A stretch of DNA of 25,634 bases from contig CAZWUK010000028.1 of assembly GCA_964636685.1 (NCBI GenBank), forward strand, positions 1 to 25,634. The letters run 5' to 3'. Under the pieces are notes generated by a model. That model saw only the letters and a program-made list of their open reading frames with translations, was not told the DNA's origin and searched no databases. The translations under genes were made by a program, and so were the position numbers. This stretch comes from CAZWUK01 sp964636685 (GTDB lineage: Bacteria > Bacillota > Clostridia > Christensenellales > CAG-138). This document shows, in pieces, positions 7,626-14,765 of this stretch. Position 1 is the first letter of the stretch. Each line of letters opens with the position of its first letter.

Positions 7626-7660
7626 GAAAAAAGCATTCATCTTGTATGGATGCTTTTTTC
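7626..7660. terminator. Strong intrinsic terminator closing the sugar locus (possibly bidirectional)
   Basis: The arms 7626-7640 and 7646-7660 pair over 15 bases with one G-T wobble around a 5-base loop (CTTGT). The stem has AAAAAA at its base on the left and TTTTTT on the right, so it provides a U tract when read in either direction. It lies 77 bases after the kinase stop and just before the plsX promoter. Confidence 0.85.
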
Positions 7661-7661
7661 G

Positions 7662-7690
7662 TTGCGTAATGCAAAAATTTTCGCTATACT
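7662..7690 (+). promoter_or_regulatory. Probable promoter of plsX
   Basis: A good -10 hexamer TATACT (7685-7690) with a 17-base spacer to a poor -35 (TTGCGT, 7662-7667). It is the only candidate between the terminator and plsX. The rest of the 7550-7761 gap shows only a small CGGC-AAC-GCCG hairpin and nothing else I can assign. Confidence 0.4.
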
Positions 7691-7761
7691 GCAACAGACG
7701 GACTTATTTTTACTTTTTTTTCGTCAGAAGCTTACATGGGTTGGGATGAAGGAGAAATACT

Positions 7762-8772
7762 ATGATTATTGCAATCGACGCAATGGGCGGGGATTACGCC
7801 CCAAGAGCGGTGCTGGAAGGATGCGCCTTGGCGCTCAAGGAGCTCCCGGAAACCGTACAGCTGAATTTATTTGGCGACGCCGTCAAGATCGACGAATTGA
7901 TGAAAGAACTCAACCTTCCACAGACGCGCGTGACGGTGACGGCGACGACCGAGGTCGTCAACTGCGACGAATCGCCGACGATGGCGATTCGAAAGAAAAA
8001 GGACTCCTCTTTGGTGCGCGCAATCAGCGCGGTTGCCGCAGGGGAGGCGGACTGCGTATTGAGCGCGGGCAGCACGGGCGCGCTGCTGACAGGGGCAACA
8101 CTCATTATCAAACGCCAAAAGAATGTCAAGCGTCCCGCGCTGGCAACGGTCATGCCTACGGCAAAGCAAGGCGCGGTTATGCTGATCGACTGCGGAGCAA
8201 ACACCGACTCAAAACCGCAATACCTGCAGCAGTTTGCCTTGATGGGAACGGCGTATATGCAAAAGCTCATGAATGTTGCTGCCCCGCGGGTAGGGCTGCT
8301 GAACAATGGCGCGGAATCCGAGAAGGGAAACGAATTGACCAAGACGACGTATCCCCTGCTTGCGGGTATGGATATCCGCTTTGCCGGCAACTGCGAAGCG
8401 CGGGACGTGCTCTCCGGCGACTTTGACGTGGTGGTCTGCGACGGCTTTGACGGCAACATCGTTCTCAAGGGAACAGAGGGCGCCGCCGCCTTTATGATGA
8501 GCATGCTGAAAGAAAAATTGCTGGGGAGCTTTCGGGGAAAGATCGGGGCGGCGATTGCAAAACCGGCGTTTCGAAGCCTGAAACGTACGCTTGATTACAC
8601 GGAGTACGGCGGGGCGCCGCTGCTCGGTGTTGCGGGAGGCGTTATCAAGGCGCACGGCAGCTCCAACGGAAAGGCTTTCAGCTGCGCGATCCGGCAGGCG
8701 TACCGCTTGATTGATACAGAGGTGATTCGGCTTGTTGGCGAGAGCATCGCCGCGATGCCCGATGAGGATTGA
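7762..8772 (+). CDS. plsX: Phosphate acyltransferase PlsX
   Basis: A 336-residue peripheral enzyme that converts acyl-ACP to acyl-phosphate, the acyl donor for PlsY in phosphatidic acid synthesis. The sequence begins with the characteristic IAIDAMGGDYAP and contains the family blocks AGSTGALL, LIDCGANTD, VCDGFDGNI and, near the end, EYGGAPLLGV and KAHGSSN. Length is normal. The usual conserved block around LLNxGxExxKGN appears as LLNNGAESEKGN, a mild variant. AAGGAGA six bases before ATG 7762 supports the start. It is followed directly by acpP, with none of fabH, fabD, fabG or fabK between them. The stop codon TGA is embedded in the -35 box of the acpP promoter. Confidence 0.97.
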   Translation: MIIAIDAMGGDYAPRAVLEGCALALKELPETVQLNLFGDAVKIDELMKELNLPQTRVTVTATTEVVNCDESPTMAIRKKKDSSLVRAISAVAAGEADCVLSAGSTGALLTGATLIIKRQKNVKRPALATVMPTAKQGAVMLIDCGANTDSKPQYLQQFALMGTAYMQKLMNVAAPRVGLLNNGAESEKGNELTKTTYPLLAGMDIRFAGNCEARDVLSGDFDVVVCDGFDGNIVLKGTEGAAAFMMSMLKEKLLGSFRGKIGAAIAKPAFRSLKRTLDYTEYGGAPLLGVAGGVIKAHGSSNGKAFSCAIRQAYRLIDTEVIRLVGESIAAMPDED

Positions 8773-8797
8773 CAGATTTCCGTTCGTCATATAGAAT
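8769..8797 (+). promoter_or_regulatory. Sigma-A promoter of acpP overlapping the plsX stop codon
   Basis: A consensus -35 TTGACA (8769-8774), a 17-base spacer and the -10 TAGAAT (8792-8797). The TGA of plsX (8770-8772) is part of the -35 box. This would let ACP, needed in large amounts, be made independently of plsX. A leader of roughly 45 bases follows before ATG 8850. Confidence 0.75.
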
Positions 8798-8810
8798 ACA
8801 CATGCAAATA

Positions 8811-8825
8811 TGTTTGTCATAAACA
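8811..8825. promoter_or_regulatory. Inverted repeat TGTTT-N5-AAACA in the acpP leader
   Basis: A perfect 5-bp inverted repeat (8811-8815 and 8821-8825) lies just downstream of the predicted acpP transcription start. It does not resemble the FapR box that I know. It might be an operator or simply chance in AT-rich sequence. Confidence 0.2.
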
Positions 8826-8849
8826 GGTATTTGATAAGGAGTTACAGAC

Positions 8850-9074
8850 ATGAGTTTTGAAAAAGTGCGCGATATCATTTCCAAGCAGCTGGATATCGAA
8901 CCGTCCACCATTACGATGGAAAGCAATCTGATCGACGATCTGAAAGCGGATTCGCTGGATATCGTTGAACTAATCATGGATATTGAGCAGGAATTCGACG
9001 TTGAGATCCCGGATGAGGAACTGCCAAAGGTGCAGACGGTCGCGGATATCGTTGGATACCTCGACAAAAAGTGA
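8850..9074 (+). CDS. acpP: Acyl carrier protein
   Basis: A 74-residue acidic four-helix protein that carries growing acyl chains on a 4'-phosphopantetheine arm. The attachment site is Ser35 in LKADSLDIVELI, the canonical DSL motif. The helix II sequence after it and the C-terminal helix (VQTVADIVGYLDKK) are typical. TAAGGAG precedes ATG 8850 by eight bases. It has its own strong promoter and a terminator immediately downstream, so it can be expressed as a monocistronic message in addition to read-through from plsX. The order plsX-acpP-rnc is common in Bacillota. Confidence 0.97.
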   Translation: MSFEKVRDIISKQLDIEPSTITMESNLIDDLKADSLDIVELIMDIEQEFDVEIPDEELPKVQTVADIVGYLDKK

Positions 9075-9095
9075 TCGATTGGACTGTCGGTCAAG

Positions 9096-9121
9096 CCCGC
9101 ATCCTACGGTGCGGGTTTTTT
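9096..9121 (+). terminator. Intrinsic terminator after acpP
   Basis: CCCGCATC pairs with GGTGCGGG (8 bp including one T-G wobble) around the loop CTAC, followed by six T. It lies 21 bases after the acpP stop and ends 17 bases before the rnc start. Since rnc has no visible promoter of its own, some read-through or attenuation is expected. Confidence 0.85.
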
Positions 9122-9138
9122 CGTAACAAGGAGGCAAT

Positions 9139-9864
9139 ATGCAGCACTTTCAAGTAGATCTGTCGCCGCTGCAGCAGACCATCGGGTATACCTTTTCTGA
9201 TATTTCCTATCTGGAAACCGCCTTGACGCACACGTCATATGTCAAGGGGGACGGCAGAAAAGCGGAACATAATGAACGCATGGAATTTTTGGGCGACGCG
9301 GTGCTGGAGCTGTGCGTCAGCGAGCATTTATATCTGGAGCATCCTGAAATGCAGGAAGGGCAAATGACCAAAGCGCGTGCGCGGCTTGTGTGCGAGCCTG
9401 CCTTGTTTGCGGCGGCAAAGGCATTTTCCGTGCCGGACTTTCTGCGCCTGGGCCATGGGGAGGACAGTACGGGCGGACGTGAAAAACCGTCTGTTGTTTC
9501 TGATGCGATGGAGGCCATCATCGGCGCCGTGTTTTTGGACGGCGGGATGGAAAAAGCAAAGGCGTTTGTCATTTCCCGGGTGATCCGTTTGTTGGAGGAT
9601 GCGAGCGTGGATGCGCTGGACGTGGACTATAAAACCCGCTTGCAGGAATACGTGCAGCGGGATCACATAGGACAGCTGACCTATGAACTGCTCGAGACGA
9701 CAGGCCCGGAGCATAAAAAGACGTTTACCATGGGCGTCTCTCTTGGCGATCAGCGGATCGGTATTGGAAGCGGCGCGACCAAGCAGAGCGCTGGACAGGC
9801 CGCGGCGCGGGCGGGGCTGGAGTTTTTCAACAAGTGGACGAATGTCGGACAACAACGGGGGTAA
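9139..9864 (+). CDS. rnc: Ribonuclease III
   Basis: A 241-residue dsRNA endonuclease that processes rRNA precursors and structured transcripts. The N-terminal RNase III domain contains the signature NERMEFLGDAVLEL, and the second catalytic cluster is in DAMEAIIGAVFLDGG. From about residue 160 a double-stranded RNA-binding domain follows: YKTRLQEYVQ, then TYELLETTGPEHKKTF, and the closing SGATKQSAGQAAARAGL. AAGGAGG lies only four bases before ATG 9139. The stop is three bases before the TTG start of smc. The rnc-smc-ftsY order is conserved in Bacillota. Confidence 0.97.
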   Translation: MQHFQVDLSPLQQTIGYTFSDISYLETALTHTSYVKGDGRKAEHNERMEFLGDAVLELCVSEHLYLEHPEMQEGQMTKARARLVCEPALFAAAKAFSVPDFLRLGHGEDSTGGREKPSVVSDAMEAIIGAVFLDGGMEKAKAFVISRVIRLLEDASVDALDVDYKTRLQEYVQRDHIGQLTYELLETTGPEHKKTFTMGVSLGDQRIGIGSGATKQSAGQAAARAGLEFFNKWTNVGQQRG

Positions 9865-9867
9865 GGA

Positions 9868-12800
9868 TTGCGACTGACCAAACTGGAGATCAACGGCTTT
9901 AAGTCGTTTGCCAGAAAAACAGAATTACAGTTTTCGTCGGGAATTACGGCGGTTATCGGGCCCAACGGCAGCGGAAAGAGCAACATCTCAGACGCTGTGC
10001 GTTGGGTGCTTGGCGAACAGAGCGCGCGGGCATTGCGCGGCAGCAAGATGGAGGACGTCATCTTTGCGGGCACGGAGCAGAAAAAGGCGCAGGCCTACTG
10101 CGAGGTGTCGCTGACGTTTGACAATGCCGATCAGAAGCTGCCGGTGCCCTTTTCCGAGGTCGCGATCACGCGGCGCGCATATCGCTCGGGTGACGGAGAA
10201 TATTGTCTCAATGGGAATCCCTGCCGTTTGCGCGACATTCAGGATATGTTCCGCGATACGGGCATCGGCAAGGACGGCTATTCAAACATCAGTCAGGGCA
10301 AGGTAGACGAGATTCTGTCCAATAAGTCCAACGATCGCCGCGTGGCGCTCGAAGAGGCCGCTGGTGTGATGCGCTATCGCGTGCGCAAGGAGGAAGCCGG
10401 ACGAAAGCTGGACAATACCCAAAAGAATTTGGAACGCTTCGAAGACATACTCGCGGAGCTTTCCGACCGGCGCGGCCCTTTGGAGGAGCAGAACGCCACG
10501 GCGCGCCGCTATCTCAAGCTGCGCGATGAGCTGAAGGACTATGAGGTCAATCTCTTCCTCTACCAATATGAACGGTACAACGAACGCCTCAGCGCCATTG
10601 CGCAGGCGATGGAGCAGATGCAGGAGGAGCAGGGCGTTGCGGAAGCGACCGAGCAAACGCTGCTGGCAGAATGCGCCACGCTGGAGGAACAGGTTCGCGC
10701 GCTGGATACCGCGCTGACCGAGCACCAGAACGCGCTGCTTTCCATGCTGTCGGGCGTGGAAGCGCACGTGGGCGAAAGCAACGTTTTAGTGGAACGGCGC
10801 GAGCACGGAAAGCAGGAGCTCGAGCGCGTAAAAAGAGAGCGGGAAGCGGCGAAGACGCGCTGTGAAGCGTTGGAAGCGGCGCTTGCCCAAATGCAGTCGG
10901 GCGACGCCGAAGAAGCGGCGATTCAGCGGCTTGACGCGGAAATTGAGACGTCGAACGTCAATCTATGCGCTTGGGATCAGCAGGTGACGACGGCAGAAGC
11001 GCTTGTTGAAAAGCTGAAAAACGACATCATGGAGGCGCTCAACCGCCTTTCCGATGCAAAGAGCAGTCTGTCACGGTATGAAGCCATGACGACGGCGTTT
11101 GAAAACCGCCTTGGCGCAATTGCCGAAGAAGCAGAGCGGCATCAGGCGGTGCAGGATACGCTGGAGCGGGAGCACGCCAGCGCGCAGGAGGAATACGACG
11201 AGAAGGAACGTTTGCATCAAAACGCTGCAAACGATTTTGCATCGGCACAGCAAAACCGCGCAAAATTGCAGGCGGAAAGCCAACGCGTTCGAGAAGCGTA
11301 TCATGCGCTGGAACAAAAAAACGGCGCGCTGCAATCCCGTCAGCATGTACTGCGTGAAATGGCAAAAGCCCGTGAGGGGTACTACGCGAGCGTCAAAAAC
11401 CTCATGCGCGACACATCGCGCGATGCAAAGCTTTCCAGCGCCGTCATCGGCGTTGTGGCAGAGCTGATCCGCGTACCGAAGGAATATGAACAGGCGATCA
11501 CCATGGCGCTGGGGTCGTCCATGCAAAATATCGTGACGCCCACCGCAGAGGACGCAAAATACGTCATCGAATACCTCCGCAAAAACGACTATGGCAGGGC
11601 GACGCTGCTGCCGCTGTCCATTTTGCGGCAGAACCGTCTTCGCCGCGAGGAGGAGGCGTATTTGGATACGCCCGGCTGCATCGGCGTTGCGAGCCGGCTT
11701 GTGGACGCCGACCAGAGAATTTCCGGCGCGATTGAATTTCTGCTGGGCAGAACCGTAGTCGTGCGGGATATGGATAGCGGTATTGCGCTCAAGAAGCGTT
11801 CCGGCGGCGCGTTCCATATCGCAACGCTGGAGGGCGACATCATCAGCACCGGCGGCTCCATGAGCGGCGGCAGTCGGCAAAAGCAGGCGTTTTCGCTGCT
11901 TGGACGCGAGCGGGAGCTTGCCGAGATCGGTGAAACGCTGCAGGAGTATGAAAAAGAACTGCATCGACTGGAGGCGGACTGCACCGAAAAGGAAAAACAG
12001 CTTCTGCTTTCGGATGTGCAGATTGATGCGTTCCGCGACGCGCAGCAGAAGCTGCAAATCGAGGTCGCTACGCAGAGGGAAAAGCTTGAGATCATTCGAC
12101 GCGATCAGGAGACCGCGATCGAAAAGCAAAAGGCGCTGGATGAAGAAACCCAGCAAATTCGCGAGAACCTTGCCGAGATCGAGCACGAAAAGCAGACCGC
12201 AAGCAGCTTGCAAAACGATATTGAATCCGGGAACGCCACCACCAAAGAGGACGTGTTCCGCGCGCAAAAGGCACTGCTGGAATTGCGCGAACAGCGCGAA
12301 AAGAGCAATGCCGCATTGACAGAGCAGCGCGTCAGACGGATGGCGCTCGAAAAAGAACGCGACGCCGTGACGCAGGAGCAGCGCAGACTGGAAAAGGAAA
12401 AACAGGCGACGATGGCGCTTGTGACAGAAAGTGAAAACACGCTTTCTTCGCTCAACGCGCAGTTGGATGCCGTAAATGCTGCGATCGAGAAAATGCAGCA
12501 GAATATCAGCGGCGAGCAGGCGGATGTGACCGCGCAAAAGGACGCGCAAAAAGCGCTGGAAGAAGAACGCACGCGGCTGTCTTTCACCCTGTCCGAGCTG
12601 CGCAATCAACGTGAGAGCGCGATTGTAAGCAGCAGAGAGCTTTCGGATCGGCTCCACAAGCAGGAGCTGCAAAAGAGCCGTATGGAACTGGAACTGACCG
12701 GTATGCAGGATCATATCTGGGAAGAATACGAATTGACATACGAAAACGCGCTGCCGCTGCGGCATGACATTGCCATTGGCAGCACGAACAGCCGGATCGC

Positions 12801-13428
12801 CGAGATCAAAACGGAGATCCGCGAGCTGGGGGACGTCAATCTTGCTTCCATTGAGGACTACAAGTCCGTCTACGAGCGCCATACGGCGCTGTCGGCGCAG
12901 TGGGAGGATCTCTGCCGCGCAAAGGCGGATCTGGAGACGTTGATCGTCGAGCTGACTCAGACGATGCAGACGGAATTCAACAAGAAGTTTGCCATCATTC
13001 AGGAGAACTTTACCGAGGTATTTTCCAAGCTCTTCGGCGGTGGTCATGCGGATCTGCGCCTGGCGGACGAAAACGACGTTTTAAACTGCGATATTGACAT
13101 CATCGCGCAGCCGCCGGGCAAAAAGCTCCAACTGCTGTCGCTGCTGTCGGGCGGCGAACGCGCCTTGACCGCCATTGCGCTGTTGTTTGCGATGCTGCAG
13201 CTCAAAGCGCCGGCATTCTGCGTGCTCGATGAGATCGAATCGTCGCTGGACGAAGTGAACGTATCGCGCTTTGCAAGCTTTCTGAAGACGTATTCAAACG
13301 ATACGCAGTTTATTGTCATTACGCATAGAAAGGGCAGCATGGAGGTGTGCGATTCCCTGTACGGTGTTTCGATGGAAGAAAAGGGAATCAGCAAGATCGT
13401 GTCTGCCAGATTTGGAGAAGCAGGCTGA
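9868..13428 (+). CDS. smc: Chromosome segregation protein SMC
   Basis: A 1186-residue ATPase that forms a dimeric loop-extruding clamp, with ScpA/ScpB as usual partners, to condense and segregate the chromosome. The head begins MRLTKLEINGFKSFA and has the Walker A motif GPNGSGKS at 31-38. Two long coiled coils (about 170-500 and 680-1000) flank a hinge (about 505-670) ending in GGSMSGGS. The C-terminal head has the ABC signature LSGGE at 1093-1097 and Walker B ending in Asp1121-Glu1122. The sequence after Walker B is DEIESSLDEVN, where most SMCs have something like DEVDAALDEAN. The TTG start at 9868 is chosen because the canonical SMC N-terminus begins there. Its stop overlaps the ftsY start by one base. 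Confidence 0.97.
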   Translation: MRLTKLEINGFKSFARKTELQFSSGITAVIGPNGSGKSNISDAVRWVLGEQSARALRGSKMEDVIFAGTEQKKAQAYCEVSLTFDNADQKLPVPFSEVAITRRAYRSGDGEYCLNGNPCRLRDIQDMFRDTGIGKDGYSNISQGKVDEILSNKSNDRRVALEEAAGVMRYRVRKEEAGRKLDNTQKNLERFEDILAELSDRRGPLEEQNATARRYLKLRDELKDYEVNLFLYQYERYNERLSAIAQAMEQMQEEQGVAEATEQTLLAECATLEEQVRALDTALTEHQNALLSMLSGVEAHVGESNVLVERREHGKQELERVKREREAAKTRCEALEAALAQMQSGDAEEAAIQRLDAEIETSNVNLCAWDQQVTTAEALVEKLKNDIMEALNRLSDAKSSLSRYEAMTTAFENRLGAIAEEAERHQAVQDTLEREHASAQEEYDEKERLHQNAANDFASAQQNRAKLQAESQRVREAYHALEQKNGALQSRQHVLREMAKAREGYYASVKNLMRDTSRDAKLSSAVIGVVAELIRVPKEYEQAITMALGSSMQNIVTPTAEDAKYVIEYLRKNDYGRATLLPLSILRQNRLRREEEAYLDTPGCIGVASRLVDADQRISGAIEFLLGRTVVVRDMDSGIALKKRSGGAFHIATLEGDIISTGGSMSGGSRQKQAFSLLGRERELAEIGETLQEYEKELHRLEADCTEKEKQLLLSDVQIDAFRDAQQKLQIEVATQREKLEIIRRDQETAIEKQKALDEETQQIRENLAEIEHEKQTASSLQNDIESGNATTKEDVFRAQKALLELREQREKSNAALTEQRVRRMALEKERDAVTQEQRRLEKEKQATMALVTESENTLSSLNAQLDAVNAAIEKMQQNISGEQADVTAQKDAQKALEEERTRLSFTLSELRNQRESAIVSSRELSDRLHKQELQKSRMELELTGMQDHIWEEYELTYENALPLRHDIAIGSTNSRIAEIKTEIRELGDVNLASIEDYKSVYERHTALSAQWEDLCRAKADLETLIVELTQTMQTEFNKKFAIIQENFTEVFSKLFGGGHADLRLADENDVLNCDIDIIAQPPGKKLQLLSLLSGGERALTAIALLFAMLQLKAPAFCVLDEIESSLDEVNVSRFASFLKTYSNDTQFIVITHRKGSMEVCDSLYGVSMEEKGISKIVSARFGEAG

Positions 13429-14339
13429 TGGATGAGAAAAAGAGCTTTTTTGAGAAACTGAAAGCGGGGCTTTCCAAAACACGCGACACCATGTTTTCCG
13501 GCATATTTTCCAACCGTGAACGGATCGACGACGATTTTTTTGACGAGCTGGAAGAAGCGATGCTCCTTGCCGACATGGGCATGGAGACGGCGCAAAAGCT
13601 GCTCAATATCCTCAAAGACCGTATCCGCGCGGAGAAGATCGATGATCGAGACGCGGCGCGTCTGTGCCTGATACAGCTTGTCGCGGCGGCAATGGGCGGC
13701 GAGAAGCCGTTTTTGCCCGATACCGCGCCTGCCGTTGTGCTGATCGTTGGCGTAAACGGCGTCGGTAAAACGACCTCCATTGGAAAGATTGCCTATCAGT
13801 ACCGACAGGAGGGGCGGCGTCCCATGCTGGCGGCGGCGGATACGTTCCGTGCGGCGGCGGCAGAGCAGCTTGGCGAATGGGCAAAACGCGCGGAGGTACC
13901 GATGGTGCGTCACGGCGAGGGCGCGGATCCTTCCGCTGTCGTATTTGACGCGATTGCCTCCTTCCGCGCAAAGCAATGCGACCTTTTGATCTGCGATACG
14001 GCGGGACGGCTCCACAACAAGGCAAATCTCATGAACGAGCTTGGCAAGATGCGGCGTGTGATCGCGCGAGAGCTCCCCGAGCTTCCGTGTGAAGTGCTGC
14101 TGGTGCTGGATGCGACAACGGGACAAAACGCCGTCGCGCAGGCAAAGGCCTTTTCGGAGGTGTGCGAGCTTTCCGGCGTGATTCTCACAAAGCTTGACGG
14201 TACGGCAAAGGGCGGCGTGGCGGTTGCCATTGCCGATACGCTGCGCATTCCGGTGCGTTTTGTGGGCGTTGGCGAGAAAATTGACGATTTGCAGCGCTTT
14301 GACCCGCAGGAGTTTGCAAACGCGCTGTTTACCGCGTGA
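13428..14339 (+). CDS. ftsY: Signal recognition particle receptor FtsY
   Basis: A 303-residue GTPase that docks ribosome-SRP complexes at the membrane. The long acidic A domain of E. coli FtsY is missing, as is usual in Bacillota. The protein begins with a basic, amphipathic segment (KKSFFEKLKAGLSKTRD) likely to touch the membrane, then the N domain, then the G domain. G1 is GVNGVGKTT at 108-116, G3 is DTAGRLH from residue 190, and TKLDGTAKGG is the G4 region. The ATG shares its A with the stop of smc (TGATG), which indicates translational coupling. GGAG lies ten bases upstream. The partner Ffh is encoded two genes downstream. Confidence 0.97.
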   Translation: MDEKKSFFEKLKAGLSKTRDTMFSGIFSNRERIDDDFFDELEEAMLLADMGMETAQKLLNILKDRIRAEKIDDRDAARLCLIQLVAAAMGGEKPFLPDTAPAVVLIVGVNGVGKTTSIGKIAYQYRQEGRRPMLAAADTFRAAAAEQLGEWAKRAEVPMVRHGEGADPSAVVFDAIASFRAKQCDLLICDTAGRLHNKANLMNELGKMRRVIARELPELPCEVLLVLDATTGQNAVAQAKAFSEVCELSGVILTKLDGTAKGGVAVAIADTLRIPVRFVGVGEKIDDLQRFDPQEFANALFTA

Positions 14340-14345
14340 AAAAGC

Positions 14346-14373
14346 TTGACAATGCCGCTGTTTCAGGTATAAT
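14346..14373 (+). promoter_or_regulatory. Perfect-consensus sigma-A promoter for ylxM-ffh
   Basis: TTGACA (14346-14351) and TATAAT (14368-14373) are both perfect hexamers with a 16-base spacer. It lies seven bases after the ftsY stop and 44 bases before the ylxM start. It should give strong constitutive transcription of ylxM-ffh and possibly the ribosomal genes beyond. Confidence 0.85.
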
Positions 14374-14381
14374 AGCACAAG

Positions 14382-14403
14382 TGTAAAGCGTTTTTCCTTT
14401 ACA
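14382..14403 (+). promoter_or_regulatory. Hairpin at the 5' end of the ylxM-ffh transcript
   Basis: TGTAAAG (14382-14388) and CTTTACA (14397-14403) form a 7-bp perfect stem over an 8-base loop. It starts about where the transcript of the preceding promoter should begin and ends directly before the GGGAG ribosome-binding site of ylxM. It could stabilise the mRNA 5' end or affect initiation. It is not followed by a T tract, so it is not a terminator. Confidence 0.45.
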
Positions 14404-14417
14404 GGGAGCGGGTAACG

Positions 14418-14765
14418 ATGCAAAGACTGGTCGAGCTGGGACAGCTGTTTGATATTTACGGCGAATTGCTGACGGAGCGCCAGCAGAATCTGGTTCGTCA
14501 ATATGCTTTTGAGGATTGCTCGCTGGCGGAGATCGCGGAGCGCGAGGGGATCTCCCGGCAGGGGGTGCGAGACGCGATCGTGCGTGCGGAAGAAGAACTG
14601 CATCGCATGGAGGAGCTTTTGCACGATCTAAAAAGATCCACGGCGACGGTAACGAGGCTGCATAGACTGCGCGCAACGCTTGTAGCGGATGCACAGAGTT
14701 TGCCCGACGCAATCCGACAGATCGACGAATTACTTGCCATATGGGAGGAAAACGATGGCGTTTGA
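14418..14765 (+). CDS. ylxM: YlxM/p13-family putative helix-turn-helix protein linked to SRP
   Basis: A 115-residue all-helical protein related to sigma factor region 4. The helix-turn-helix is at about residues 35-62 (CSLAEIAEREGISRQGVRDAI). The preceding LTERQQNLVRQYAFED is also typical. In Bacillota and Mollicutes YlxM is encoded just upstream of ffh and has been linked to SRP GTPase regulation. Here it overlaps the ffh start by 11 bases. It has its own consensus promoter, and ATG 14418 lies nine bases after GGGAG. The C-terminal third is a charged helix. Confidence 0.93.
   Translation: MQRLVELGQLFDIYGELLTERQQNLVRQYAFEDCSLAEIAEREGISRQGVRDAIVRAEEELHRMEELLHDLKRSTATVTRLHRLRATLVADAQSLPDAIRQIDELLAIWEENDGV

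Noticed and set aside
11071..13047. A 658-residue open frame on the - strand inside smc
   Set aside because: It lies antisense to a clearly conserved SMC coding region, its translation has no recognisable domain, and the codon pattern of a coiled-coil gene often leaves the opposite strand free of stops.
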